From: Bacillota bacterium
GTDB lineage: Bacteria; Bacillota; Desulfitobacteriia; Desulfitobacteriales; JAJXUE01
Direction: 5' to 3'
Assembly (NCBI GenBank): GCA_021783135.1
Contig: JAJXUE010000027.1
Location: forward strand, 1 to 40,814
DNA length: 40,814 nucleotides
The notes under the pieces are model-generated. The model saw only the letters and a list, made by a program, of their open reading frames with translations, had not been told where the DNA came from and searched no databases. Of the stretch, positions 16,177 through 23,806 are shown piece by piece. Each line of letters begins with the position of its first letter. Within the stretch, counting starts at the first letter, position 1. The translations under genes were made by a program, and so were the position numbers.

Positions 16177-17910
16177 ATGAGACTAAAAAGAGTTATAAAA
16201 AATGTTTATGAAAAGAAGGAGAGTTCTAAAGTGAAAAAAATTATTATCGTTGCAGGTCTTGCCATGTCGCTCATCATAGCGTCTGCTGTGAGCGCGTTTG
16301 CTGCAACAAACCTGGACACAAGTGCTAAAAAATACTTGCCAACCCCAGGGGGGACAACAATTGAAAGCGGAAAATATGTTGGAACGTCTGGCCCAAGTGC
16401 TGGCTATGCTCCAAACGATGTTAAATCAAACCTGCCCAGCGGCGCACCTAGCAAAGCTCCTGATGGTGGCCCGGCTGGCAGTCTGGTAACCAAAATCCAC
16501 AGCAACTATGCGTCCAACACCAACGCCTGTGCTGCCTGCCATGCTACTCACACCGGCGTAGGTGAAAGCCTGTTGCAATGGGATGGAATGACTGAAACCT
16601 GTATGGCATGCCATGATGGTACTGCAGGTGTAGCCACTTACAACGTCTCTGGCGGAGAAATCGGTACAACGGGAGCCATCACCAATGGCGGGCTATTCCC
16701 CACAAATGATAACACGGCAAACTCTAAGTCCATGCACGATGTATTTGGCGGCGTTCAAGTAACAGCTGCCCCTGGCGGCAACTTCGCCGCTACAGGAGCA
16801 TCGACTGCTGCTGACAAAGGTAATTTTAAGGAAGACTTTAGTTGTGTAAGCTGCCACTCCCCACACGGCAACGGCGCTAACTTCCGGATTCTTGATCCTA
16901 ACGTTAACGGTTTTGCTAACCTGCACACCAATAAAACTGCTGCTACCTGGGAAGTAGTAACTGCTCCTGACGCCACAGATAATACAAAGTGGGTAGTTAA
17001 AGCTGCTTTCAACGACGTAAACTCCACTGCTCCTTTCTATGCCTACCTGTTAACAGGCCCATATCCCTTAAAAGTCGGCGTTACAGCAAATAGTGCTTAC
17101 ACCGTAGACAATAACAATGGCTACACTGAAATTACCTTGGCATCTGCTCAAACTACTGCACCAACCGTTACCGGTAATGTCGCTGCTAAGGTCAAAGGAA
17201 CAGTTGACAATTATCTGCAAGCTAGCGAAAAGGTTACTTACATCAATGGTTTCAGTGATTTCTGCGGTGCTTGTCATACTGACTACAATACCGCTAATTA
17301 TACCGTAGGATCTACAACAAATGGGTATGGTGACAGATCCTTTGCCCAGGGTACATTTACCACAGCTAACGATGGCACAACCGCTAAAAATCCTCTTTCG
17401 CAAGATGCCCAGGGCAAACTTCCCGTTTATATTCCTTCCCATGCAGTGAGCATTGAAACCGGTACATTTACCCAGGCCTATCGCCATACTGTAGGTCTCA
17501 GTGCAGGTAAAGACGGTCACGGCAACGCTGTCAATGGTATGCCGTTTGAAACTCGTAAATATTTTGTCAATGGTTCTGCTTCTTTTACCGGCTATTACCT
17601 GAGCTGCCTGTCCTGCCACGTGGCGCACGGAACCGATAACAACTACTGGAAAGCTTATGCCGATCAAAGAGGAACAATGGGCGTTCCCGTAGCTGATGGC
17701 GGTACAGCGCTGTCTAGCGATGCTAAAGCAATCTACAACACTTCCGAGGTATTTGATACCAGCAATGCCAGCACCCCTGATGCCGGTAACGGCAACTATA
17801 TCAACTCGCGTGGTTCCAACCTTAAACGTATGCCTAACATGGCTGCTTGCGAAGGTTGTCACACCAAAGGGTTGAACAATCAAGGAGTTAACGCTACTTA
17901 TAATAACTAA
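16177..17910 (+). CDS. Secreted hexaheme cytochrome c
   Basis: The 577-residue protein has a signal peptide (VKKIIIVAGLAMSLIIASA, cut near AFA-AT) and six CxxCH motifs: CAACH, CMACH, CVSCH and CGACH between about 110 and 365, CLSCH near 485 and CEGCH near the C-terminus. Several continue as CHxxHG or CHxTH, a pattern of multiheme proteins with bis-histidine hemes. The long heme-free part between hemes three and four may be a binding domain. Two in-frame starts exist: ATG 16177, with a very strong AAAGGGGGTGAT site, and GTG 16231, with AAGGAG and a textbook signal peptide. It is the last plus-strand cytochrome gene and probably carries electrons beyond the membrane. Confidence 0.88.
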   Translation: MRLKRVIKNVYEKKESSKVKKIIIVAGLAMSLIIASAVSAFAATNLDTSAKKYLPTPGGTTIESGKYVGTSGPSAGYAPNDVKSNLPSGAPSKAPDGGPAGSLVTKIHSNYASNTNACAACHATHTGVGESLLQWDGMTETCMACHDGTAGVATYNVSGGEIGTTGAITNGGLFPTNDNTANSKSMHDVFGGVQVTAAPGGNFAATGASTAADKGNFKEDFSCVSCHSPHGNGANFRILDPNVNGFANLHTNKTAATWEVVTAPDATDNTKWVVKAAFNDVNSTAPFYAYLLTGPYPLKVGVTANSAYTVDNNNGYTEITLASAQTTAPTVTGNVAAKVKGTVDNYLQASEKVTYINGFSDFCGACHTDYNTANYTVGSTTNGYGDRSFAQGTFTTANDGTTAKNPLSQDAQGKLPVYIPSHAVSIETGTFTQAYRHTVGLSAGKDGHGNAVNGMPFETRKYFVNGSASFTGYYLSCLSCHVAHGTDNNYWKAYADQRGTMGVPVADGGTALSSDAKAIYNTSEVFDTSNASTPDAGNGNYINSRGSNLKRMPNMAACEGCHTKGLNNQGVNATYNN

Positions 17911-17954
17911 TCTTTAGTTGATAAGAATACGGTTGTTATCAGAACGGTTGTTCT

Positions 17955-17995
17955 CTAATCCTAGTACCCTAAATTAAAACGGCACGGGGCCCACC
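17955..17995 (-). other. Conserved two-part element, copy A
   Basis: On the plus strand CTAATCCTAGTACCCTAA is followed after exactly 16 bases by GCCCACC. Copy B at 21800-21840 has the same two blocks with one change and the same spacing. On the minus strand a small hairpin (AGAAC/GTTCT) follows the element, as a larger hairpin follows copy B. Here it overlaps the terminator of the hexaheme gene. Function unknown. Confidence 0.6.
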
Positions 17996-18010
17996 CCCGT
18001 GCCGTTTTTT
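17976..18010 (+). terminator. Intrinsic terminator of the hexaheme cytochrome gene
   Basis: A perfect 14-bp stem (AAAACGGCACGGGG and its complement) with a five-base loop is followed by six T residues. The A-rich left flank may allow it to work on the minus strand too. Confidence 0.95.
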
Positions 18011-18042
18011 ATCAGAAATAACCTGCTCCAAAATAAATTAAT

Positions 18043-18078
18043 CCCCCTGTGGTAGTGGTTTAATACCAGCACAGGGGG
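18043..18078 (-). terminator. Terminator of the giant cytochrome gene
   Basis: A 9-bp stem CCCCCTGTG/CACAGGGGG, with an inner TGGT/ACCA pairing, lies 15 bases beyond the minus-strand stop. On that strand the stem is followed by a T-rich run. Confidence 0.85.
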
Positions 18079-18092
18079 TTGATTATTTCAGA

Positions 18093-21000
18093 TTAATTGT
18101 ACCAAATATCTACCCTGTACCCAGAAGTCTGGTCTCCGGTGTTGTCGCCAAATACTGTTTTGTAACAACGTACGGTTAATAAACGATTGTCTCTTTTGAA
18201 CTCCACGGCAAAATAAGTCGGGCTAGCGCCCGGAGCGGGCGAATTGAGCTTCCAGCCATCCTTCGCAAGTTCTGTGTTGTAGAAATCCCACACATTGCTA
18301 GGATTGACATTGCTCCTGCTCGAAAGTACTACAGACCCGGATTTATAGCTGGTAACATAATCTAAGGGCAGCCCGGGGTCGCCGGCAAAAATGTTTGCGG
18401 CTATCGGCTGGCTGAAGGTTAGTCCTTGAAATTGAGGGATGTCAGGCGGTAGGTTGCCGGTAAGTGGCACTTTATGCGCCGTAGTATGGCAATTATTACA
18501 CGTTACTTGCCCATTGCGGATGGCACTTAACACAGTATTATTGGAACTTCCATGGCAGGTATTACAGGTATACCCTTTGTTGCTGGTCGTGAAGTTATTT
18601 AAGTGCTCAGTTTCAATGTTCGCACTGTGGCAGCCGGAACCTGTGCATTTGCTGTCAAATTGGCTGTCGTGCAACGAGGCGTGGTCGGTTTGTGTGTGGC
18701 AAGCGTCACAATTTGTAGCTTTGCCGGCGATTGCAGCTTTAACTTTAGTCGCTTCATCACCGCTGACTGTGGCGAGGTAAGTTTCACCGTGGCAGGTGTC
18801 GCACGTAATGGGATTACCATTTTTATCTTTGTTTTCCGGGCGGTTGTGTTCCTCGGTCAGGATACGCGAATGGCATTGGGTACATTCAGTTGTAGTTGAC
18901 AGGTGTTCGTCATTGACAGCATGCCGGTCATTAGGCAGGTTGCTCCACACCCAAGTGCGGTCCCAAGCATGGCGGCCGTTGATATAGGCGTTGTTGTAGT
19001 GACAGCCAATACAATCCTGAAAAACTTGCGCGTTGGACGCGATGGAAGTGAAGTTAGAGGCATGACACTGGAGGCATTGGTTAGGGGCGACGTGCTGCAA
19101 TTTATATTCTTGGGTATGGCAGCTCCAACATGTGGTGTTAGTTGTAACCTGCATATTCGGATAAATTTGCCCGATGTTGGTATCTACCGAGAAAGACCAC
19201 TTGCTGGTTGTGGCGTTGCCGGCGGCATCAAGCACTGTAAGCGATACGTTATGCGAACCATCGGCCAAAGCTGAGGGCACTTTGACCGCCAGACGATTGA
19301 AATGTGTATCTAGTACAGCGTCGAGAGTTTGGCCATCCAGCGAAAATGTACCGCCGGCAAGCGCGGAATTATCGCTGGCATAAGCCTCCAGTTCAGGGGT
19401 ACTCGTTGTCACTACAGAGGTCGGGGCAGTTTGCGTAATAACCGGAGGGCAATTAACGTTAAAACTCCAACTGGTCGTGGCTGGTGGTGCACCCGCTAAG
19501 CTTGGTACACTGACATTAATCGTATGTTTCCCATCGCCTAGGGATAGGGGGGTGTAGGAAATAAGAAATTCGGTGTCTTTCCCGGTTACCGTGGGTTGGA
19601 TTGAGGCTCCGCTATCGATCGTCATACTAGCATCTGCTGTAGCGTAAGCGTGGCTGAGATCAGAAAAGTGCACTGAAAGCACAGGTTTGTCAGTGGTTAC
19701 ACTGGACTGATCGGTAGGTGTTTGCTGGATAAATCCACTTTGTTGACCAATTGCAGCGGCGAAGAATTTCCACGTAGTACTTGCCTTATTTCCCGCTGTA
19801 TCAGAGGCTGCTAGTTTTACGGTATGCGTAGTATCATTATTTAAATTATCAGCAGAGAAGGTAACTGTCACGGTGCTGTCATTGACAGCCAGTAGCTGGG
19901 GGGTCACCTGCACAGCGTCAATTAATAAAGACACACTGTTTGGATCAACGCTATCGTTATCATTTACGGTCGCCTTGATTATGGGCCTTGCACTTATGAC
20001 CGCTCCATCTGCAGGTGAGATTGCGCTAAAGGAGGGAGGTTGATTCACACTGAATTGCCAAGTAGCGGTGCTGGAGTTCCCCAGCTTGTCGTTGGCAGTC
20101 ACCGTTAGCTGATGACTTCCGTCACGCAGAACAGGCGCGTTACAACTAATGGTGCCTTGCTTGTAACTGTCAATTACATAATAATCTCCGTCTGGATCCG
20201 ATTTAGTATGTCCGAGGTAGTTAAATGTAGCGGGCGCCTGGGTGTTATCAATCAGTACAGTGACGCTGTTGCTGAGATCGACATTTGATTGCATGTCGAT
20301 CAGGAAAGTGGGCTGAGCAGTGGCAAAGGTTTGGCCATTGCCGGCAAAACTAAGCGTGGGACCGGTGGTCTGTACCGTAAAAGACCATTCCTGGGAAGCG
20401 GTGTTGCCGGCAGTATCTGCTGCCACTACCCTCGCTGTGTGCGTGCCGTCAGGAATTGTGGCTTTGTAAGCTACCAGCCCGGTAGTTACGTCAAAAGTTG
20501 TGGCTACTGAGTGGCCGTCTAATTGTGCCTCTATACTGGCGGGATTTATCGCACTATTGTCCGTAACCTTGACAGAAAAGCCAGTATTATTCCTAGTTGC
20601 GGTTCCGGCAGCCGGAGTAGAGTTGGCGAAGACCGGCTTAACAGCAACAGGAAAATTCCAGGTTTTAAGAGCTGTTGTACCGACCTTGTCGACAGCTTGC
20701 ACCTCAACGCTGTGCTCACCGTCTTGAGCCCCTGATACCGCGGCCGAAATTGTTGCCTCTTTATCTGTGTCAGTGACCCAGTAATAACTTTCGGTAGTGG
20801 GGTTATCAACCCAATGCCCAGGATAGGCCATGTTGGCTGGGATATTCACGCCATCCAGCTTTACATAATAGCCGGAATTTTTTATGCCGCTGTATTGGTC
20901 GGTAACTTTGAAGCTAAGTGTGAAGTTGGCAGTTTGTTGTGTAGTACTGTTGGTAAAACTTAGAACGGGACCAGTTGTACTAACGGTGAAAGACCATTCT

Positions 21001-21683
21001 TTGGCAGCACTGTTGCCGGCTGCATCGGAGACCGCTACTTTCGCCTTATGGTTGCCATCCGGAAGGGTGGCCTTGTAAGCTACAATCCCTGAAATAGTGT
21101 CAAAAGTTGTGACCACAGGCTTGTCGTCAAGCTGTGCTGTTATGCTATCCGGGTTTATGGCGTCGTTATCAGCAACTTTCACCGCAAAACCACTATTGTC
21201 GGCAGTTGTGGCTCCGTCCGCCGGAATTGGGTTGGCGAAGGTTGGCTTTACAGCCACCGTAAAGCTCCAGGTCTTAGTTATTTTGATCCCGGAACTATCC
21301 ATAGCCTGTACCTCCAGCGTATGAGTTCCGTCTGTGGCCCCGGTTACCCCTGCCGACACAGTTGCTTGCTTGTAAGTGTCAATCACCCAGTCATAACTTT
21401 CGGTATCGGGATTATCTTCCCAATGACCCGGATAAGATAGCTTGGAGGTAAGCACCTTTCCGTCTAATTTAATGAAGTAATTAGCGTCTTGAATGGCATA
21501 ATCTGTATCAGTTACAGTAAATGAAACCCCAAAATTTGTCGTACTAAGGACCGCACTGTCGGTGGGATAAATTGCGGTTAGGGTCAGTCCGGGACTATCA
21601 ACCGCTAACGTAACGCTAACAAATGTGACTAACAGCACTAGGATGATTAGAGTACCAATTCCATACTTATTAGGCCTTTGCAT
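18093..21683 (-). CDS. Giant secreted Ig-repeat multiheme cytochrome c (9 heme sites)
   Basis: The 1196-residue protein has a signal sequence or anchor (about 9-28), a long array of about eight Ig-like/cadherin-like beta domains (about 30-845), a cytochrome region (about 850-1070), and a C-terminal alpha/beta domain of ~100 residues. The cytochrome region has eight CxxCH motifs (CWSCH, CLQCH, CIGCH, CTQCH, CDTCH, CDACH, CNTCH, CNNCH) and one CTGSGCH, a CX4CH site. Two adjacent ~215-residue blocks in the Ig array are clearly duplicated, sharing YPGHW-x-DNP and INP-S-I-x-AQLD. AAAGGAGG precedes the ATG. No SLH or sortase signal is seen. It is likely a surface terminal electron-transfer protein, with the Ig array spanning the wall. 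Confidence 0.88.
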   Translation of the reverse strand: MQRPNKYGIGTLIILVLLVTFVSVTLAVDSPGLTLTAIYPTDSAVLSTTNFGVSFTVTDTDYAIQDANYFIKLDGKVLTSKLSYPGHWEDNPDTESYDWVIDTYKQATVSAGVTGATDGTHTLEVQAMDSSGIKITKTWSFTVAVKPTFANPIPADGATTADNSGFAVKVADNDAINPDSITAQLDDKPVVTTFDTISGIVAYKATLPDGNHKAKVAVSDAAGNSAAKEWSFTVSTTGPVLSFTNSTTQQTANFTLSFKVTDQYSGIKNSGYYVKLDGVNIPANMAYPGHWVDNPTTESYYWVTDTDKEATISAAVSGAQDGEHSVEVQAVDKVGTTALKTWNFPVAVKPVFANSTPAAGTATRNNTGFSVKVTDNSAINPASIEAQLDGHSVATTFDVTTGLVAYKATIPDGTHTARVVAADTAGNTASQEWSFTVQTTGPTLSFAGNGQTFATAQPTFLIDMQSNVDLSNSVTVLIDNTQAPATFNYLGHTKSDPDGDYYVIDSYKQGTISCNAPVLRDGSHQLTVTANDKLGNSSTATWQFSVNQPPSFSAISPADGAVISARPIIKATVNDNDSVDPNSVSLLIDAVQVTPQLLAVNDSTVTVTFSADNLNNDTTHTVKLAASDTAGNKASTTWKFFAAAIGQQSGFIQQTPTDQSSVTTDKPVLSVHFSDLSHAYATADASMTIDSGASIQPTVTGKDTEFLISYTPLSLGDGKHTINVSVPSLAGAPPATTSWSFNVNCPPVITQTAPTSVVTTSTPELEAYASDNSALAGGTFSLDGQTLDAVLDTHFNRLAVKVPSALADGSHNVSLTVLDAAGNATTSKWSFSVDTNIGQIYPNMQVTTNTTCWSCHTQEYKLQHVAPNQCLQCHASNFTSIASNAQVFQDCIGCHYNNAYINGRHAWDRTWVWSNLPNDRHAVNDEHLSTTTECTQCHSRILTEEHNRPENKDKNGNPITCDTCHGETYLATVSGDEATKVKAAIAGKATNCDACHTQTDHASLHDSQFDSKCTGSGCHSANIETEHLNNFTTSNKGYTCNTCHGSSNNTVLSAIRNGQVTCNNCHTTAHKVPLTGNLPPDIPQFQGLTFSQPIAANIFAGDPGLPLDYVTSYKSGSVVLSSRSNVNPSNVWDFYNTELAKDGWKLNSPAPGASPTYFAVEFKRDNRLLTVRCYKTVFGDNTGDQTSGYRVDIWYN

Positions 21684-21771
21684 TTTCTCGTTCCTCCTTT
21701 AATTTTCTTGTCCCCCTCCTAAACGGTATGCTTATCTCGCGCTTTGCTATGACCTTTTAAGCAGCTTGAAC

Positions 21772-21807
21772 AAAAAAAGGACTAGGGAAGACTTATTCCC
21801 TAATCCT
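21772..21807 (-). terminator. Intrinsic terminator inside the giant-cytochrome leader
   Basis: On the minus strand a 12-bp stem (AGGATTAGGGAA with TTCCCTAGTCCT, one G-U pair) with a six-base loop is followed by seven T residues. It lies about 90 bases upstream of the start codon and downstream of a good promoter, so it would stop transcription before the gene unless relieved. This is the layout of an attenuator or riboswitch expression platform. Confidence 0.75.
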
Positions 21808-21840
21808 AATACCCTAAGGCGCATGGCCTCAGCGCCCACC
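21800..21840 (-). other. Conserved two-part element, copy B (leader of giant cytochrome)
   Basis: CTAATCCTAATACCCTAA plus GCCCACC after 16 bases (plus-strand reading) matches copy A. Read on the minus strand it is GGTGGGC, 16 bases containing a possible GGCGC/GCGCC hairpin, then TTAGGGTATTAGGATTAG running into the left arm of the leader terminator. The overlap could allow alternative folds. No known riboswitch class was recognised. Confidence 0.6.
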
Positions 21841-21865
21841 GCTAGCCAAGCACCTTTTCGATATA

Positions 21866-21894
21866 ATATTACTATTTAATAGTATACACGTCAA
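21866..21894 (-). promoter_or_regulatory. Promoter of the giant cytochrome gene
   Basis: On the minus strand TTGACG, a 17-base spacer, then TAATAT fit a housekeeping sigma-A promoter. Transcription would begin near 21859, giving an untranslated leader of about 175 bases that contains copy B and the leader terminator. Confidence 0.7.
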
Positions 21895-22070
21895 TATTTT
21901 ACATTCAACCCTAATTAATCCAAGTTGGAACATCATACAACGATGAGGTCAAATATGGTTTGAATATTAGTAATATGTATTAAGCCCCTTAGTTCTAAAT
22001 ATCTCTTCAGCAGGATATTTCTTTAAAGATGATGTTAATTGAGATGGAGACGTGTTCGAGGTGGAGATAA

Positions 22071-22568
22071 TTGGCTAAGTATACAGCCTGGCGGCGTAAA
22101 CTTAAATTCAAGCAGTTTGACGCGGAGCTTTGCAGCACCATGTCCTTTGCAGTGGTTGGCAGCGCGGAGAAATTTACTCCCAGCCATCATGCCTACAGGG
22201 TATACCGTCTGCTGCGGGAACTTGGAGTGGAGGTATATCCGGTGGTCGCGGACACAGTAAAATTGGGCAAGGATAAAGTATACCCTAGTCTTATTGATTT
22301 GCCCCACCAGGTCACTACAGCCATACCTTGTCTTCCGTCAAATTTTGCTTTAAGTATTGTGCAAGACTGTCACGCGGCCGGGATACCCAATATATGGTTT
22401 CAGCCTCATACCTTGTCGGCGGAGGCCGCTGAATTTTGCCACACATATGACCTAAAAATTATCGACGGGTGTACCCTTAAATACTTTGAGTTTAATGATG
22501 TTACCCGTTTCTTTCATCCCTGTTATTGGCACGCTAAAACAATTCGGCGTAAGCAACTTAAACTGTAA
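22071..22568 (+). CDS. CoA-binding (YccU-like) domain protein
   Basis: The 165-residue protein resembles the CoA_binding_2 family, small Rossmann-fold proteins related to the succinyl-CoA synthetase alpha N-terminus. The nucleotide loop is degenerate (FAVVGSAEKFTPS near residue 26), followed by YRVYRLLRELGVEVYPV, the usual YPSLIDLP, GIPNIWFQPHTLSAEA near 110-125 and IIDGCTLKY near 140. GAGGTGGAG precedes the TTG start. It lies alone between the cytochrome island and dacF, on the strand opposite the giant cytochrome. Its role is unknown, and the CoA-loop changes leave binding uncertain. Confidence 0.75.
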   Translation: MAKYTAWRRKLKFKQFDAELCSTMSFAVVGSAEKFTPSHHAYRVYRLLRELGVEVYPVVADTVKLGKDKVYPSLIDLPHQVTTAIPCLPSNFALSIVQDCHAAGIPNIWFQPHTLSAEAAEFCHTYDLKIIDGCTLKYFEFNDVTRFFHPCYWHAKTIRRKQLKL

Positions 22569-22596
22569 ATTATCCCCTCTGTATCTGGACATACTA
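22564..22596 (+). promoter_or_regulatory. Possible forespore (SigF/SigG) promoter of dacF
   Basis: CATACTA at 22590-22596 is a perfect forespore-type -10 box. The -35 region is weak (TGTAAA at 22564-22569, about 20 bases away). Transcription would start near 22603 and leave the dacF ribosome site in the leader. B. subtilis dacF is a forespore gene, which fits. Confidence 0.35.
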
Positions 22597-22624
22597 AATT
22601 TAAAACAGACCAGGGGGGATTTTT

Positions 22625-23758
22625 ATGCGTAAAATTGCCGTGTTATTGGCAATCAGTTTCTTGCTCTCACTTGTTCCTGCCCAGGTTTTTGCAGCGGAAC
22701 TGACTACGGATGCGGCATCGGCCATTTTGCTCGATGCCGCGAGTGGCCAAATTCTGTATGAAAAAGAGGCTCACAAACAACTGCCTCCAGCTAGTGTTAC
22801 CAAGCTCATGACGCTCTTGGTTGCGGTGGAAGCAGTAGAAAATGGCCGCGTCAAACTTACCGATAAGGTCACCGCCAGTGAAAATGCCTGGAAATTAGGC
22901 GGCTCCCAAATTTATTTAGAACCGGGTGAAACGCTCACCCTTGAGGAGATGTTGATTTCCATCTCGGCCGGTTCAGCCAATGATGCCTGTGTAGCGGTGG
23001 CGGAACATATTAGCGGTACACATGAGGCATTTGTGGAGGAAATGAATAAAAAAGCCAAGGAACTAGGACTTAAGGACACTCATTTTGTCAATGCTTATGG
23101 ACTACCTGCCCCGGGCCATTATACCAGCGCCTACGATTTAGCGATGATTGGCCGCTATGCCCTGCGTTATCCCCTATTGACGAAACTTACTAGTATTAAA
23201 GAATACGACTTGCGCGGTGGTAAATTCAAGCTGTGGAATACCAATAAATTGTTGTGGTGGTATGCAGGCACAGACGGCTTTAAAACAGGTTGGACGAATG
23301 AGGCCCATTACTGCCTGGCCTCAACTGTGGAACGTGATGGTTTTCGCTTGATTAGTGTGGTCATGGGCGTGCCTAAACCCAAGGGACACTTTGCGGAATC
23401 TATGAAACTCTTTAATTGGGGTTTTGCCAAATACCAATTTAAGCAATTAGCCCCAGCCAAATCACGTCAGGGTGTCGTGAATGTAAGTAAGGGGACGTTA
23501 CCCCAGGTTGACGCGGTGACCCCGGCTCGGTTTGGCGTGGTAGTGGAAAAAGGCAAAGATAAAGATTACCGAGTGGAAGCAAAGCTGGTAGCTAATGTCA
23601 TTGCACCGGTTAAACAAGGTCAGAAGTTAGGTGAGCTGATCCTGTATAAAGGAAATCAGGAGGTTGCCCGTACAGATTTGGTCGCCAAAACCAGTATTGC
23701 TAAGGCCAATATGCTACTGGAAATGAAGCGGGTATTCTCGGGCGTTTTTGGCTACTAA
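22625..23758 (+). CDS. dacF: D-alanyl-D-alanine carboxypeptidase DacF
   Basis: This 377-residue penicillin-binding protein removes the terminal D-alanine of peptidoglycan stem peptides, in B. subtilis to tune cross-linking in the spore cortex. A signal peptide covers about 1-23. Catalytic motifs are S-x-x-K in PASVTKLMT near residue 59, S-x-N in SAGSANDAC near 118 and KTG in FKTGWTNEA near 222. The C-terminal ~110 residues form the PBP5-type domain with a final amphipathic helix for membrane attachment. The ribosome site is AGGGGGG. In Bacillus it runs into spoIIAA in the same direction; here the spoIIA operon faces it. Confidence 0.93.
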   Translation: MRKIAVLLAISFLLSLVPAQVFAAELTTDAASAILLDAASGQILYEKEAHKQLPPASVTKLMTLLVAVEAVENGRVKLTDKVTASENAWKLGGSQIYLEPGETLTLEEMLISISAGSANDACVAVAEHISGTHEAFVEEMNKKAKELGLKDTHFVNAYGLPAPGHYTSAYDLAMIGRYALRYPLLTKLTSIKEYDLRGGKFKLWNTNKLLWWYAGTDGFKTGWTNEAHYCLASTVERDGFRLISVVMGVPKPKGHFAESMKLFNWGFAKYQFKQLAPAKSRQGVVNVSKGTLPQVDAVTPARFGVVVEKGKDKDYRVEAKLVANVIAPVKQGQKLGELILYKGNQEVARTDLVAKTSIAKANMLLEMKRVFSGVFGY

Positions 23759-23764
23759 AAAATG

Positions 23765-23790
23765 ATGGGGTGGCTGATATGCCACCCCAT
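23765..23790 (-). terminator. Shared terminator between dacF and sigF
   Basis: A perfect 10-bp stem ATGGGGTGGC/GCCACCCCAT with a six-base loop lies between the convergent genes. On the minus strand it is followed by a six-T run, so it suits sigF best; on the plus strand the tail is poor. Confidence 0.85.
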
Positions 23791-23806
23791 TGCGTGCGCG
23801 AGTTTA

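Noticed and set aside
17068-17883. Long 271-codon frame antisense to the hexaheme cytochrome
   Set aside because: It is a codon-bias shadow of the real gene: no ribosome site, no domain, and it covers the conserved heme motifs on the other strand.
13101-17910. Dissimilatory nitrite reductase (NrfA) or sulfite reductase in the cytochrome cluster
   Set aside because: No CxxCK catalytic heme motif or enzyme-like catalytic subunit is present; all sites are CxxCH apart from one CX4CH, fitting electron transfer rather than catalysis.
21799-21817. TTAGG-like repeats on the minus strand suggesting telomere-like or G-quadruplex DNA
   Set aside because: Only three imperfect units; the second copy breaks the pattern, so the fixed two-part element is a better description.
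12627-22070. Insertion sequence or phage carrying the cytochrome island
   Set aside because: No transposase, integrase or tRNA-type attachment site was found in the island; XerD upstream is the housekeeping enzyme. Only the paired element around the giant gene hints at mobility.
22578-22624. Hairpin (ATCCCCT ... AGGGGGGAT) followed by TTTTT just before dacF, terminator-like
   Set aside because: The right arm is the dacF ribosome site and the T-tract runs into the ATG; the stem is short and imperfect, so translation signals explain it better.
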